Of a stretch of 64,000 nt of DNA, positions 49,856 to 59,907 are shown in pieces. The notes under the pieces were generated by a model. The model saw only the letters and a list, made by a program, of their open reading frames with translations. It made no database searches and was not told where the DNA came from. The stretch covers positions 22,987-86,986 of the forward strand of contig JAGUXT010000059.1 in NCBI GenBank assembly GCA_020061705.1, in the 5' to 3' direction. Source of the stretch: Halothiobacillus sp. (GTDB lineage Bacteria; Pseudomonadota; Gammaproteobacteria; Halothiobacillales; Halothiobacillaceae). Each line of letters starts with the position of its first letter. Within the stretch, counting starts at the first letter, position 1. A program made the translations under genes and the position numbers.

Positions 49856-52082
49856 TGTGAATGCAGGTCAAGAGCGCATCAGCATCAGCCAGTTCACCGA
49901 AAAGGCGTACCTGGACTATGCCATGTACGTGATTCTGGATCGTGCCCTGCCGCATATTGGCGACGGCCTGAAACCCGTGCAGCGGCGCATCATTTACGCC
50001 ATGTCCGAGCTGGGTTTGTCGGCAGCCTCCAAGCACAAAAAATCGGCACGCACCGTGGGCGATGTGCTCGGCAAATACCATCCGCACGGCGATTCGGCCT
50101 GCTACGAAGCCATGGTGCTGATGGCGCAGCCGTTTTCCACGCGCTATCCGCTTATTGACGGGCAGGGCAACTGGGGCTCGGCGGACGAGCCCAAATCCTT
50201 TGCCGCCATGCGCTACACCGAATCGCGCATGACACCTTACGCCCGCCTGTTGTTGAGCGAGCTGGAACAGGGCACGGTCGATTTTCAACCCAACTTTGAC
50301 GGCACGCTGGACGAACCGGCGTTGCTGCCCGCGCGCGTGCCTAATGTGCTGCTCAATGGCACGACCGGCATTGCGGTCGGCATGGCCACCGATATTCCGC
50401 CGCACAATCTGCGCGAAGCCATTGCGGCCTGTGTGCATCTGCTTGACCACCCAGATGCGGATGTCGCCGCCTTGTGCGAACACCTGCCGGGGCCGGATTA
50501 TCCTACAGCGGGCGAGATCATTACCTCGCGCGCCGACCTGCTGAAAATGTACCAAAGCGGGCAAGGTTCGGTGCGCCAGCGCGCAATTTACGAGATTGAG
50601 GATGGCGACATCATCGTCACCGCCTTGCCATATCAAGTTTCCGGCAGCAAGGTACTGGAGCAGATCGCCGCGCAAATGCAGGCCAAAAAACTGCCGCTGG
50701 TGGCTGATTTGCGCGACGAATCCGACCATGAAAACCCCACCCGTCTGGTGATTTTCCCACGTAGCCGCAATGTTGATGCCGACGAATTGATGAATCATCT
50801 GTTCGCCACCACCGACCTGGAGCGCAGTTACCGCGTCAACATGAACATCATTGCGCTGGACGGGCGGCCACGCGTGATGAACCTGCGCGATATGCTCGGT
50901 GAGTGGCTGCAATTCCGCATCCAGACCGTGCGCCGTCGTGTGCAATGGCGCTTGGAGCGGGTGGAAAAGCGTCTGCATATTCTGGATGGCTTGCTGATTG
51001 CCTACCTGAATATTGACGAAGTGATTCACATCATTCGCCACGAAGACGAACCCAAAGCGGTGCTGATGGCGCGCTTTGCGCTCAGTGACGCGCAGGCCGA
51101 GGCGATTCTTGAACTCAAGCTGCGTCACCTCGCCAAGCTTGAGGAAATGGAGCTGCGCGGCGAACAAGCCGATCTGGCCAAGGAGCGCGATGCACTGCGT
51201 TCCTTACTGGAAAGCGAGAAAAAGCTTCACGCCAAGGTGCGCGAAGAACTACTGGCCGATGCCGCAGCGCACGGTGATCCGCGCCGTTCTCCGCTGGTTG
51301 AAGCCAGCAGTGCGCAGGCGCTGGACGAATCTGCGCTGATTCAAAGCGAGCCTGTCACCGTGGTGTTGTCGCAACAGGGCTGGGCCCGCTTGGCCAAGGG
51401 GTATGAGGTGGACGGCAGCAGCTTGAGCTATCGCGCGGGCGATGGCTTTCTTGCACAAGCCAGCGGACGCAGTACCCAGCAAGCGTTGTTTATTGACAGC
51501 ACAGGGCGTGCTTACAGTGCTGCTGCGCACACTTTGCCCTCGGCGCGTGGGCATGGCGAGCCGCTCACCGGGCGATTTTCTCCCCCTGCGGGCAGCAACT
51601 TTCAACATGTAATTTTAAGTGCGCCCGATACGCGTTACCTGTTTGCCTCCAGTGCTGCATTTGGCCTGATTACCGAGTTAAATCAGCTGCATAGTCGGCA
51701 AAAGAATGGCAAGGCCTTTATGACGATTCCTGAAGGCGCGCATCTTTTACAGCCACTATTGCTACCTGAAACTGGCGACGAACCGCTCTACCTCGCCACT
51801 CTGGGCAGCGGCAACTTGCTGATTTTCCCGCTGCAAGAGCTGATCGACGAAGCGCGCGGCGGGCGAGGCAGCAAGCTCATGGCGCTCAATAAGGACGAGC
51901 CATTGCTCAGTGTTGCCTTGCTAAGATCCAAGGATTGCCTGCGCGTCCACACCAGCGGGCGGTTTTTGAACCTGAACCCTGGCGATTGGCAAGCCATGCT
52001 CAGTCAACGTGCGCGGCGTGGTCGCCCAATGCCACGCGGTTTTGCGCGTGCGGAGCGTCTTGAATCGCTCATAGGCGGCTAA
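49845..52082 (+). CDS. parC: DNA topoisomerase IV subunit A
   Basis: A 745-residue type II topoisomerase subunit that, with ParE, separates replicated chromosomes. The active-site tyrosine is Tyr124 in AMRYTESRM. The quinolone-determining region reads [13 protein letters not shown]; the serine and glutamate (Ser84 and Glu88) are the usual sensitive-type residues. The C-terminal beta-pinwheel is present, without a full GyrA box, so ParC rather than GyrA. parE is not in the window; co-transcription with lptFG is unusual. Confidence 0.96.
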   Translation: MLLDVNAGQERISISQFTEKAYLDYAMYVILDRALPHIGDGLKPVQRRIIYAMSELGLSAASKHKKSARTVGDVLGKYHPHGDSACYEAMVLMAQPFSTRYPLIDGQGNWGSADEPKSFAAMRYTESRMTPYARLLLSELEQGTVDFQPNFDGTLDEPALLPARVPNVLLNGTTGIAVGMATDIPPHNLREAIAACVHLLDHPDADVAALCEHLPGPDYPTAGEIITSRADLLKMYQSGQGSVRQRAIYEIEDGDIIVTALPYQVSGSKVLEQIAAQMQAKKLPLVADLRDESDHENPTRLVIFPRSRNVDADELMNHLFATTDLERSYRVNMNIIALDGRPRVMNLRDMLGEWLQFRIQTVRRRVQWRLERVEKRLHILDGLLIAYLNIDEVIHIIRHEDEPKAVLMARFALSDAQAEAILELKLRHLAKLEEMELRGEQADLAKERDALRSLLESEKKLHAKVREELLADAAAHGDPRRSPLVEASSAQALDESALIQSEPVTVVLSQQGWARLAKGYEVDGSSLSYRAGDGFLAQASGRSTQQALFIDSTGRAYSAAAHTLPSARGHGEPLTGRFSPPAGSNFQHVILSAPDTRYLFASSAAFGLITELNQLHSRQKNGKAFMTIPEGAHLLQPLLLPETGDEPLYLATLGSGNLLIFPLQELIDEARGGRGSKLMALNKDEPLLSVALLRSKDCLRVHTSGRFLNLNPGDWQAMLSQRARRGRPMPRGFARAERLESLIGG

Positions 52083-52162
52083 GCAGCGATTGAATTATTC
52101 ATAAAAACCACTATCTAATTAGCCGTTCACTTTTTCTCAACCCCAAGAGGTTTTAAGCACTC

Positions 52163-53044
52163 ATGAAGCGCATCCTACTGTTCGTCCTTACCAACATCGC
52201 CGTGATGGTGGTCATCAGCCTGATGTGGATGATCGTCTCCAGCGTCTTTGGCCTGGGTCAAATCCAGAGCAAGGACGGCCTGAATCTCACGTCATTGCTG
52301 GTCTTCTCCGTTTTGGTCGGCTTCACCGGTTCATTCATCTCGTTGATGATGTCCAAGTGGATTGCCAAGCGCAGCGTTGGCGCGATGGTTATCGAGCAAC
52401 CGCGCAACTCTCAGGAGAGCTGGTTGGTTGAAACCGTGCGTCGCCAGGCCAATGCCGCGGGTATCAACATGCCCGAAGTGGCGATTTACGATTCGCCCGA
52501 AATCAACGCCTTTGCTACCGGCCCCAGCCGCAACAACGCACTGGTTGCTGTCAGCACCGGCCTGCTCAACTACATGAGCAGTGACGAAGCCGAAGCGGTC
52601 ATGGCGCATGAAATCGGTCACGTTGCCAACGGTGACATGGTGACTTTGACCCTGATTCAAGGTGTTGTGAACACCTTCGTAGTCTTCTTTGCCTATGTCA
52701 TCGGCTACTTCGTGGATCGCGTGATCCTGAAAAATGAAGAAGGGCAAGGCTTGGGCTTTTTCATCGCCAACATCGTGGCTCAAATTGCCCTGGGCTTCCT
52801 CGCCAGCGCGGTTGTGATGTGGTTCTCGCGTCAGCGTGAGTTCCGTGCCGATGCCGCCGGAGCCAAGTTTGCCGGCAAGCAGAAGATGATTGCTGCACTG
52901 GAAAAACTCAAAGCCATGCACGAGCCAAGTCATTTGCCTGAGCAAATGGCTGCCTTTGGCATCAACGGTGGCGACATCCAGAAAATGTTCAGCAGCCACC
53001 CGCCGCTGGATGAGCGCATTGCCGCCCTGCGCAATGCTGCGTAA
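52163..53044 (+). CDS. htpX: Membrane zinc protease HtpX
   Basis: A 293-residue integral membrane metalloprotease that degrades misfolded inner-membrane proteins together with FtsH. Two N-terminal helices (about 4-28 and 44-62) precede the zinc motif [12 protein letters not shown] (His149, Glu150, His153), and two more helices follow, with the third ligand in the [11 protein letters not shown] segment. Length is the same as the E. coli protein. A strong terminator follows the gene. Confidence 0.96.
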   Translation: MKRILLFVLTNIAVMVVISLMWMIVSSVFGLGQIQSKDGLNLTSLLVFSVLVGFTGSFISLMMSKWIAKRSVGAMVIEQPRNSQESWLVETVRRQANAAGINMPEVAIYDSPEINAFATGPSRNNALVAVSTGLLNYMSSDEAEAVMAHEIGHVANGDMVTLTLIQGVVNTFVVFFAYVIGYFVDRVILKNEEGQGLGFFIANIVAQIALGFLASAVVMWFSRQREFRADAAGAKFAGKQKMIAALEKLKAMHEPSHLPEQMAAFGINGGDIQKMFSSHPPLDERIAALRNAA

Positions 53045-53070
53045 TCTCTGACCTGGAGAAAGCTCGAATC

Positions 53071-53096
53071 AAGGCCGCAATTGCGGCCTTTTTTAT
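53071..53096 (+). terminator. Terminator after htpX
   Basis: AAGGCCGCAA and TTGCGGCCTT form a perfect 10-base stem, followed by TTTTATTT. Confidence 0.85.
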
Positions 53097-53194
53097 TTCG
53101 GGTACGTCCATGCACGGTGAATTTGTTGACTACACTCAGCATTGCCCCATTACGCGGAGCAGAACCCCTGAACCACGCCCCCGGAGACTTAATC

Positions 53195-53650
53195 ATGACC
53201 ATGAAAAAAACGCTTGCCGCACTTTTGCTAGGCACAATCGTATTTACCCCTGTCTTTGCTGACGAAGCCCAGGAAAAGGCCATCGAATACCGTCAATCGG
53301 TATTTACCGTGGTGGGCTGGCACTTCAAGCCCATGGGCGCGATGATCAAAGGCGAAAAGCCGTTTAACGCCGCCGAGTTTCAACGCATGGCGGAAAATGT
53401 AGCCTTCATGAGCAAACTTGCCGCCGAAGGCTTTATTCCCGGCAGTGATGCCAAGGCAGGCGACACCGAAGCCAAGGACGACATCTGGAAAAAGCCGGAC
53501 GAGTTCAAAAGCAAAATGGCCGATTTTGAAAAAGCCAGCGCCGAATTGGCTTCGGTAGCCAAAGGTGGCGATATGAATGCCATTAAGCCCGTGTTTGGCA
53601 AGACCGCCGAAACCTGCAAGGCCTGCCACAAGGCATTCCGCAAGGATTAA
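53195..53650 (+). CDS. Cytochrome c'
   Basis: A 151-residue periplasmic cytochrome with a signal peptide ending near residue 22 (VFA). The C-terminal haem-binding motif CKACH (Cys141, Cys144, His145) and the four-helix-bundle pattern are those of class II cytochrome c'. Such proteins bind NO and protect from nitrosative stress; they are common in sulfur oxidisers and phototrophs. The start at 53195 follows GGAG by 8 bases. A b561 gene lies 459 bases downstream on the opposite strand. Confidence 0.9.
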   Translation: MTMKKTLAALLLGTIVFTPVFADEAQEKAIEYRQSVFTVVGWHFKPMGAMIKGEKPFNAAEFQRMAENVAFMSKLAAEGFIPGSDAKAGDTEAKDDIWKKPDEFKSKMADFEKASAELASVAKGGDMNAIKPVFGKTAETCKACHKAFRKD

Positions 53651-53678
53651 GCATTTCTCACCTCAAGAGGACAAACCC

Positions 53679-54092
53679 ATGAGCTTCAATCAAGGCAATC
53701 CTGTCGTATGGTTTGAAATCTATGTTCAGGACATGGCGCGCGCCAAAGGGTTTTACGAAGCGGTGTTCGACATCCAACTGGAGAACATGCCATCCCCAAC
53801 AGCCGAAATGAACATGGAAATGTGGGGTTTCCCTTCCAATGGAGACAGCGCCAAAACCAGCTACGGCGCATGTGGCTCGCTGGTGAAGATGGAAGGAGTC
53901 CCCTCCGGCGCGGGCGGCACGCTTGTTTACTTTTCCTGTGTTGATTGTGCTATCGAAGCGGCTCGAGCCGTTGAACATGGAGGTATTCTAATCAGGGAAA
54001 AAATGTCCATTGGTGAATTCGGTCATATCGCACTGGTGCAGGACACCGAAGGCAATTTGATCGGTTTACACACATGTGACTCCCAGTCTTGA
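53679..54092 (+). CDS. VOC (glyoxalase-fold) family protein
   Basis: A 137-residue protein of the vicinal oxygen chelate superfamily. Its single beta-alpha-beta-beta-beta module pattern is clear: GNPVVWFEIYVQDMARAKGFYEAVF at the start and HIALVQDTEGNLIGLH at the end, with possible metal ligands among Glu and His residues there. Two modules are needed, so it is probably a homodimer. The start at 53679 has AGAGG. Substrate unknown. It lies 28 bases after the cytochrome c' gene. Confidence 0.87.
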   Translation: MSFNQGNPVVWFEIYVQDMARAKGFYEAVFDIQLENMPSPTAEMNMEMWGFPSNGDSAKTSYGACGSLVKMEGVPSGAGGTLVYFSCVDCAIEAARAVEHGGILIREKMSIGEFGHIALVQDTEGNLIGLHTCDSQS

Positions 54093-54108
54093 GCCACTTA
54101 GCGCGCAT

Positions 54109-54777
54109 TTAAACCACATTCAGCAGCCAAACCACGCCCACGGCCACGCCCACGGAGAGCGCAAAACGCATCCAGGGCGTGGCCGTATTGTCTTCACCGT
54201 CCACCGGGCGACCCTCCGGCGCGCAAGCCTTGCCCGTCACCATCGGTCGCACCAGATTCTGCCCGCCCACACGCAGGTACAACACAATCACCAGCACATG
54301 CAGCGCGATCATGCCCAGCAGCAGATTGAAATTCAGCTTGTGCCAACTCGTGATCCATTCCCGCGTACTGGATGACACAAGATGCGCCAGCGGCCCCTGC
54401 GTCAACACATCATCATCGGCAAACAAACCCGTCGCCGCCTGAATAAGGGTCAGCGCAATCAACGCCAGCACCGACAACGCACCCATCGGATTATGTCCAA
54501 GGTGCAGCACCTTCATCTGTGCAGGCAGATTGCGCGCATACGCCAGCACCGTAGCCGGTGAGCGCACAAAGCTGGCAAACCGCGCCGTGCGCGTACCCAG
54601 TACCCCCCACAGCAAGCGAAACAGCACCAGCCCCAACACCGCCTGTCCTGCCCAGATATGCAGTGTCATTGCATCCAGATTTGCACTCACCGCCGATGTC
54701 ACAATTGCCGCCAACAGCAACCAGTGAAACAGACGCACAGGCAAATCCCACAAGGCATAACAACGTTGATTGGTCAT
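54109..54777 (-). CDS. Cytochrome b561-type membrane protein
   Basis: A 222-residue di-haem b-type cytochrome with four to five predicted helices. Candidate haem ligands are in RLFHWLLLA, LHIWAGQAVL, SWHKLNFN and LHVLVIVLY. Such proteins oxidise quinol and reduce a periplasmic cytochrome, and a b561 gene is often next to cytochrome c'. Here the two genes are convergent. The longer frame to 54786 begins MCS; the start at 54777 (MTNQRCYALWD) is chosen. Confidence 0.85.
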   Translation of the reverse strand: MTNQRCYALWDLPVRLFHWLLLAAIVTSAVSANLDAMTLHIWAGQAVLGLVLFRLLWGVLGTRTARFASFVRSPATVLAYARNLPAQMKVLHLGHNPMGALSVLALIALTLIQAATGLFADDDVLTQGPLAHLVSSSTREWITSWHKLNFNLLLGMIALHVLVIVLYLRVGGQNLVRPMVTGKACAPEGRPVDGEDNTATPWMRFALSVGVAVGVVWLLNVV

Positions 54778-54806
54778 GGAGCACACCTCACGCAGCAGAA
54801 TGAATC

Positions 54807-54825
54807 ATGCTCCGTGTCGGAGCAT
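54807..54825 (-). terminator. Hairpin between tpm and the b561 gene
   Basis: ATGCTCCG and CGGAGCAT form an 8-base stem around TGT. A second small palindrome, AGCCTG-T-CAGGCT, at 54865-54877, ends at the tpm stop. No T run follows either, so termination is possible but not certain. Confidence 0.4.
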
Positions 54826-54875
54826 CGGAATGAGCAATTTGAAGAATCTGCGTCTGAGCATAGCAGCCTGTCAGG

Positions 54876-55499
54876 CTAAACAACGATGCGATAAACCTTC
54901 TCAACCAATGGCATTCCCTTGAACACACTTTCCTCGCAGTGCAACAACACCAGCCCATCCGCCGAAGAAAACAGGTGTTCGATTTCGGCCTGATCAACTG
55001 AAAATGGCGGGCCGCCGTATGTGGCGCACTCCATGCCGATCAGCAGGATTTGACAATCCTTGGGCAACACCTGCAACAGATGCCGCACATAGTCTGCACG
55101 CATGGCCCCCGGCAACGCCACCAGAGCCGCACGATCATAAACACCGCGCACATCCTGACAATCGTCCCGGCTCAACTTGAAAAAATCCCCGCACAGCAGC
55201 GTCATATCCGGCAAGTCGTAGCCGCAATAATGCGCGTGCTGCACCGGCTCACCCGTCAAGCCGTTCTCGGCAATGAACTCCGCCAGTGCATGCGGTGACA
55301 GCTCCACTCCCAGCACCTTATGGCCTTGCTGATGCAGCCACAGCATGTCCTTGCTCTTGCCGCACAGCGGAACCAGTACCTCATCACCTGGTACAAGGTT
55401 CAGCTCCGGCCAAAAACGCTGTAACAGCGGATTGATCTCGGCCTGATGAAAACCGATTTGATTCAGCGCCCAGCGTTCGTGCCAATAATCATGTTCCAC
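54876..55499 (-). CDS. tpm: Thiopurine S-methyltransferase
   Basis: A 207-residue SAM-dependent methyltransferase of the TPMT family, which in bacteria also methylates tellurite and selenium compounds. The N-terminus VEHDYWHERWALNQIGFHQAEINPLL matches the family start; the SAM site includes VLVPLCGKSKDM, GVELSPHALAEF and GDFFKL. The start is set at GTG 55499, which matches the usual MEHDFW start and has GGGGA 8 bases before it; an ATG at 55553 would add 18 residues. It is a single gene. Confidence 0.92.
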   Translation of the reverse strand: MEHDYWHERWALNQIGFHQAEINPLLQRFWPELNLVPGDEVLVPLCGKSKDMLWLHQQGHKVLGVELSPHALAEFIAENGLTGEPVQHAHYCGYDLPDMTLLCGDFFKLSRDDCQDVRGVYDRAALVALPGAMRADYVRHLLQVLPKDCQILLIGMECATYGGPPFSVDQAEIEHLFSSADGLVLLHCEESVFKGMPLVEKVYRIVV

Positions 55500-55585
55500 T
55501 CTGGATTTCCCCGCGTAGCCAAGCACATTTTGAAGGTTCCCATGCGGGAGCATGGCAAAGAATAGACAATTTAACCAAAATTGAA

Positions 55586-55840
55586 CTATCCCCGGCCTTG
55601 CAACAGACGCTGGATTGCTTCGATCACATGCGGCGGCGCGGTAACTGGTGCCCCACACCTAACAAAATCCTGAAACGGCTGTGTCCGCGCAGCTTCGAAA
55701 GCATATCCGTGCGGCCCGCTGGGGCGTTCCCACCAGACAAGCTGGCCCTCACGGGTGTGCACACCTTGGGTTGCGTCACCCACCCGCCATTCCCATTCCA
55801 AAGCGGGCACCCAAGTCCAGTCTGCGTGATTTTCATGCAT
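55586..55840 (-). CDS. Hypothetical small protein
   Basis: An 84-residue, tryptophan-rich protein of no recognised family (WTWVPALEWEWRVGD, QLVWWERPSGPHG). It has no signal or membrane helix; the last 40 residues are predicted helical (FEAARTQPFQDFVRC, HVIEAIQRLLQ). A GGAC ribosome site precedes the ATG at 55840. It is the likely coding strand among several overlapping frames here, because of its start signal and coherent composition. Confidence 0.55.
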   Translation of the reverse strand: MHENHADWTWVPALEWEWRVGDATQGVHTREGQLVWWERPSGPHGYAFEAARTQPFQDFVRCGAPVTAPPHVIEAIQRLLQGRG

Positions 55841-56015
55841 TACATTGTCCTCATAAAACCGCCATGGCCTGTTGCGCTGCCTGCATTAACGAGCTATGGA
55901 CAGTGCAGCTCGCAAAACCCGGTGAGAAAGAACGGGAAATTGGCACCCTCGAAGCCGGAAGAGACACCTGTGTCCGTGCGGGTGATGAAAACGTCGAGGT
56001 TCATTGGCAATTCGC

Positions 56016-57752
56016 TTAGGGCGTATCAAATATTGTCTGTTGTGAGGGGATCTGCTGCCCTGAGCCTTGGATATTGGCGGCGCTGACCAGCATTTCCTGA
56101 GCGAGTTTGCGCGTTTGCGGGGTGATGTTGACCCCGCCGATCATGCGCGCGAGTTCGTCGATGCGGGCGGTGGGGGTGAGCGTGTGGATGATGGTGCGGG
56201 TGCTGGTGGCATCTTGCTGTTTGTGCACGTTGAGGTGGTGCTGGCCTTGGGCGGCGACCTGGGGCAGGTGGGTGACGCACAGCACCTGGCGTTCACGGCC
56301 AAGTTCGGCGAGCAGGCGACCGACGACTTCGGCCACGCCGCCGCCGATGCCGGTATCGACTTCGTCAAAGATCAGGGTTGCCGCCTCGCCCTGTGCGGCG
56401 GTTTGTACGCGCAGGGCAAGGCTGATGCGCGAGAGTTCGCCGCCGGAGGCGACCTTGTTGAGCGCTTGCAGCGGTTGGCCGGGATTGGTGGTGACCAGGG
56501 CTTCGATGCTGTCGAGGCCGTGGGCGCTGAATGGGGCATCGGGCTGGTGTTGCACACGCAGTTCAAACTCGGCATGGGGCATACCGAGGCCGCGAATGGC
56601 GGTGGTGACGGCGGAAGTCAAACGGGTGGCAGCCTGTTGGCGTGAGGCAGAAAGCGCGCTGGCGGCGTGTTGGTAACTGGCGGCATGTTGGGCGAGTTCG
56701 GTGCTTAGTTGTTCCAGAGATGCACTGCTGTGTTCGAGTGCGTCGAGTTGCTCTTGTAGCGTTTGCTGGTGCCTGTAGAGGTCTTCTGGGCGCACGCGGT
56801 ATTTGCGCGCGGCATCGTGCAGGGCGCCAAGACGGCTTTCGAGCTGGTGCAGGCGTTCAGGATCGAGTTCGAGTGCATCGGCATAGCTGCGCAGGCTGTC
56901 GATGGCTTCGGAGATGAGGATTTCGCCTTGTTGCAGCAGGTCTAGGCTGGGGTGCAGGCTGGGGTCGTCGCTGAGGGCCAGGCTAAGTTGGTGGGCGATT
57001 TGGTTGATTTGACTGTGCAGGCTGCGCTGTTCGTCGCTGCCTTCGTCGAGGATTTGCAGTGCGCCGTGGGTCAGAGTGATGAGTTTGCCAGCCTGGGCAA
57101 GGCGGCGATGTTCGCTTTCGAGTTGCGGCCATTCATCGGCCTTAAGGCGCAGGGCGGCGAGTTCGCTGAGTTGGTGTTGCAAAAGGTCGATGCGTTCGCT
57201 GCGCTGGGTGTCGGTTTGGCGCAGGGTTTCGAGCTGCTCAAAGGTGGTTTTCCATGCGCCATAGGCCAGGCGCACAATGTCAAGTTGCGTGTCATGAGCG
57301 GCGTAGGTGTCGAGCAGTTCACGCTGTACGGCGGGGCGCAGCAGGTGTTGGTGTTCGTTTTGGCCATGAATATCGACCAGCAGGCCGCCGAGTTCGCGCA
57401 GGGTGGCGAGGTTGACGCTGCGCCCGTTGACGAAGGCGCGGCTTGCGCCCTCGCGGGCGATGACACGGCGTAGCAGGCAATCGCCGGACTCGTCGTCAAG
57501 GGCGAGCTCGCTCAGCATGGCTTGGGCTTCCGTGCTGTTTTCAAGGAAGAACAGAGCTTCAAGTTCGGCACGATCTGCTCCGGGGCGAATCGCTTCGGCA
57601 CCCGCACGATCACCCAGCAACAGACCGAGAGCATCAACCAGGATGGATTTGCCCGCGCCGGTTTCGCCGGTCATGACGGTCAGGCCGCCTTCGAGTTCGA
57701 GTTGTACCGTGTCGATAATGGCGAAATTGCGAACGTGGATATGGCGCAGCAT
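56016..57752 (-). CDS. recN: DNA repair protein RecN
   Basis: A 578-residue SMC-like protein for double-strand-break repair. It has Walker A GETGAGKSILVDAL near the N-terminus, a long coiled-coil centre (about 150-370), the signature ASGGELSRISLAL and Walker B LIFDEVDTGIGG. The start at 57752 (MLRHIHVRNF) is the family start; the frame continues to 57809 upstream. nadK, its frequent neighbour, lies about 5.5 kb away, separated by the TonB cluster. Confidence 0.96.
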   Translation of the reverse strand: MLRHIHVRNFAIIDTVQLELEGGLTVMTGETGAGKSILVDALGLLLGDRAGAEAIRPGADRAELEALFFLENSTEAQAMLSELALDDESGDCLLRRVIAREGASRAFVNGRSVNLATLRELGGLLVDIHGQNEHQHLLRPAVQRELLDTYAAHDTQLDIVRLAYGAWKTTFEQLETLRQTDTQRSERIDLLQHQLSELAALRLKADEWPQLESEHRRLAQAGKLITLTHGALQILDEGSDEQRSLHSQINQIAHQLSLALSDDPSLHPSLDLLQQGEILISEAIDSLRSYADALELDPERLHQLESRLGALHDAARKYRVRPEDLYRHQQTLQEQLDALEHSSASLEQLSTELAQHAASYQHAASALSASRQQAATRLTSAVTTAIRGLGMPHAEFELRVQHQPDAPFSAHGLDSIEALVTTNPGQPLQALNKVASGGELSRISLALRVQTAAQGEAATLIFDEVDTGIGGGVAEVVGRLLAELGRERQVLCVTHLPQVAAQGQHHLNVHKQQDATSTRTIIHTLTPTARIDELARMIGGVNITPQTRKLAQEMLVSAANIQGSGQQIPSQQTIFDTP

Positions 57753-57930
57753 GGTGGACTCGTGCTTGGTGGTGGTCGGCTGGGTCTGGCTTGGGGCAGG
57801 TTGCCACAACCCTTGTTCAGACGAAAGTTTTGGCTAAGTGCCAAGAGGCTGATTGTTGTGACGCACCATAAATTTGAACGGCTGCATCCCCACTCTAAAT
57901 GTGGTTGAACCCGAATGGATAGCATGTAAC

Positions 57931-57947
57931 ATGAGAAGCATTCTTAT
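57931..57947 (+). promoter_or_regulatory. Fur-box-like site upstream of tonB
   Basis: ATGAGAA-GCA-TTCTTAT is an inverted repeat with one mismatch per arm, similar to the Fur 7-1-7 type motif. It lies 18 bases upstream of the tonB start codon. Iron repression of the cluster is expected from its content. Confidence 0.55.
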
Positions 57948-57964
57948 TTGCATGTATTTTTACT

Positions 57965-58729
57965 GTGACGTTATTTGGTTATTCACACCCGGACACGCCT
58001 CCCTATGTGTATTGGATCCCGGTCACCGTTGCCTTGGCTCTGCACTCATTATTGGTCGCGCTGTTCTGGCCGAGCTCGTCTGTGGAGAAGCCGGTTTTGC
58101 CGAAATCGGAGTCCGTCGTCAGTGTCAGTCTTATCGCGGCACCCAGTAGTGTCGCGCCCCCTTTACCTGTGACGCAAGCGCTTGCTCCTGAAGCAACGCA
58201 ACCTGAACCGGTTGAGCAAACCTTGCCTGAACCTGAACCCACGCCTGAACCCGCGATACCGGAAAAGATAGCTCCAGCCAAAGCGGCCAAGCCTCCGCCC
58301 AAGCCTGCGCCACGGGCAACCCCGCGCCAATCCGTTGCCGCGTCTACTCCGGCACCCGTTGTTACTGCGGCTTCGAGCGATGCGGTCTCGCCCGTGGTGT
58401 CCAATTCGAGTCCGCCTGCGCGTGCTCCCGAACCTGATCCGGTGCTGATCGAGGCAAGGCACGATGCGGATTATCTGAAAAATCCGGCACCGGCCTATCC
58501 CGCAATGGCGCGTCGCCTTGGCGAAGAGGGACGGGTGGTTATTCGTGCACAGGTGGGAGCCGATGGTTTGCCGCAAGCGGTTGACGTGCGTGTTTCTTCC
58601 GGCAGCGAGCGGCTGGATAACGCCGCGCTCGAAGCCGTGCGCAAATGGCGCTTTATTCCAGCACGTCGCGGCGACATAGCGGTAGCGAGCTGGGTGCAGA
58701 TTCCTTTTAACTTTTCTCTGGAGCATTGA
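57965..58729 (+). CDS. tonB: TonB protein
   Basis: A 254-residue energy-transducing protein. A single membrane helix (about 16-38) is followed by a long proline-rich stretch (about 60-150, many xPEP and KP repeats) that spans the periplasm. The C-terminal TonB domain (about 165-254) is present: PAPAYPAMARRLGEEGRVVIRAQVGADG and AVRKWRFIPAR. The start is GTG 57965; the ribosome site is weak. exbB and exbD follow directly, and a receptor lies downstream. Iron-dependent regulation is likely from the upstream site. Confidence 0.93.
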   Translation: MTLFGYSHPDTPPYVYWIPVTVALALHSLLVALFWPSSSVEKPVLPKSESVVSVSLIAAPSSVAPPLPVTQALAPEATQPEPVEQTLPEPEPTPEPAIPEKIAPAKAAKPPPKPAPRATPRQSVAASTPAPVVTAASSDAVSPVVSNSSPPARAPEPDPVLIEARHDADYLKNPAPAYPAMARRLGEEGRVVIRAQVGADGLPQAVDVRVSSGSERLDNAALEAVRKWRFIPARRGDIAVASWVQIPFNFSLEH

Positions 58730-58732
58730 AAT

Positions 58733-59479
58733 ATGCAAACTTCTCTCGACGTGGCGGCCATTTGGAGCCAAGGGGATGATGTGTCCCGCGCTGTGTTGAT
58801 CCTGTTGCTCAGTTTGTCGCTGATCAGTTGGACTTTGATTTTGGCCAAAGGTTGGCAGGTCATGCGGCTGCACTCGGTCGCCGAACGTGCAACTGAACGC
58901 TTTTGGAATGCCGCAAGCATTGAAGAAGGCTTGCATCATTTAAAGGGGCTGCCGGCCTTTGTGCGTCTGGTCGATGCCGGGATGCGCGCCACTCGCCACG
59001 CCCAGCAACACACAGCGGGGAGCCAGGAGCATCTTGATGGTCATTTGTCCGCCAGCGAGTTGATTACGCGCGCTTTGCGTCATGGCATTCAAACTTCATC
59101 CAGTCGCCTGGAAAGTGGTCAAGCCTGGCTGGCTTCGATTGGCGCCACGGCACCTTTTATCGGTTTGTTTGGCACCGTGTGGGGCATTCATCACGCTTTA
59201 CTGGCGATTGGTCAAAGCAAGCAAGCGGGGCTCGATCAAATCGCAGGTCCGGTAGGTGAAGCCCTGGTAATGACGGCTCTTGGTTTATTCGTGGCGATTC
59301 CAGCCGTTCTGGCTTACAACGCATTCAATCGCTCCTTGCGGGTGATTGGCGATGATCTTGATGGTTTTGCGCATGATCTGCATGCCTATTTCACCCTCGG
59401 GCGTTCGCATCCGGATGCAGTCTCCCAGTTTGCCGGGGTGTGCCGTGATCCAAGCGGCTCAATGCAGGAGGCAGTCTGA
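58733..59479 (+). CDS. exbB: Biopolymer transport protein ExbB
   Basis: A 248-residue MotA/TolQ/ExbB family proton-channel subunit. Three membrane helices at about 18-40, 131-155 and 170-195 are present, with the signature LASIGATAPFIGLFGTVWGI and the later GEALVMTALGLFVAIPAV. It powers TonB together with ExbD. It starts 3 bases after the tonB stop and shares its last base with the exbD start (TGATG). Confidence 0.95.
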   Translation: MQTSLDVAAIWSQGDDVSRAVLILLLSLSLISWTLILAKGWQVMRLHSVAERATERFWNAASIEEGLHHLKGLPAFVRLVDAGMRATRHAQQHTAGSQEHLDGHLSASELITRALRHGIQTSSSRLESGQAWLASIGATAPFIGLFGTVWGIHHALLAIGQSKQAGLDQIAGPVGEALVMTALGLFVAIPAVLAYNAFNRSLRVIGDDLDGFAHDLHAYFTLGRSHPDAVSQFAGVCRDPSGSMQEAV

Positions 59480-59907
59480 TGTCTTTCGGTGCATTCGAGG
59501 GGCGCAATGCGAAGCCCATGTCGGAAATCAACATGACACCGCTGGTGGATGTCATGTTGGTGCTGCTGATTATTTTTCTGGTAACTGCGCCGTTGATGAC
59601 GCGCGCGATTCCGGTTGATCTTCCCAAGGTTCCGCAGGCTCCATCCGTGGAAGAACCGGAGGCGATTCGGCTCACTCTGGATGCCAGCGGGAGCCTGTTT
59701 TGGGGTGAGGAACGTATTGATTCGGCCACGCTTTCTGCGCGCCTTGCCGAAGTTGCTATGCGCCAGCCTCAGCCGGAGCTGCGCCTGGCCGCTGACAAGG
59801 AAACGCGCTACCAGGCCTTGGCCGAGGTGATGAGCGCGGTGCGTGCCGCTGGACTAAGCAAATTGGGGTTTGTCACGTTACCGGGAGACACGCATGACGC
59901 GCCCTGA
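59479..59907 (+). CDS. exbD: Biopolymer transport protein ExbD
   Basis: A 142-residue protein with one membrane helix (about 20-40). The conserved aspartate in MTPLVDVMLVLLIIFL should carry protons through the ExbBD channel. The C-terminal periplasmic domain is complete. It overlaps the following hemP gene by 14 bases. Confidence 0.94.
   Translation: MSFGAFEGRNAKPMSEINMTPLVDVMLVLLIIFLVTAPLMTRAIPVDLPKVPQAPSVEEPEAIRLTLDASGSLFWGEERIDSATLSARLAEVAMRQPQPELRLAADKETRYQALAEVMSAVRAAGLSKLGFVTLPGDTHDAP

Noticed and set aside
49797..51167. 456-codon open frame on the minus strand
   Set aside because: Antisense to parC, with a composition typical of a shadow frame (rich in His, Arg and Gln).
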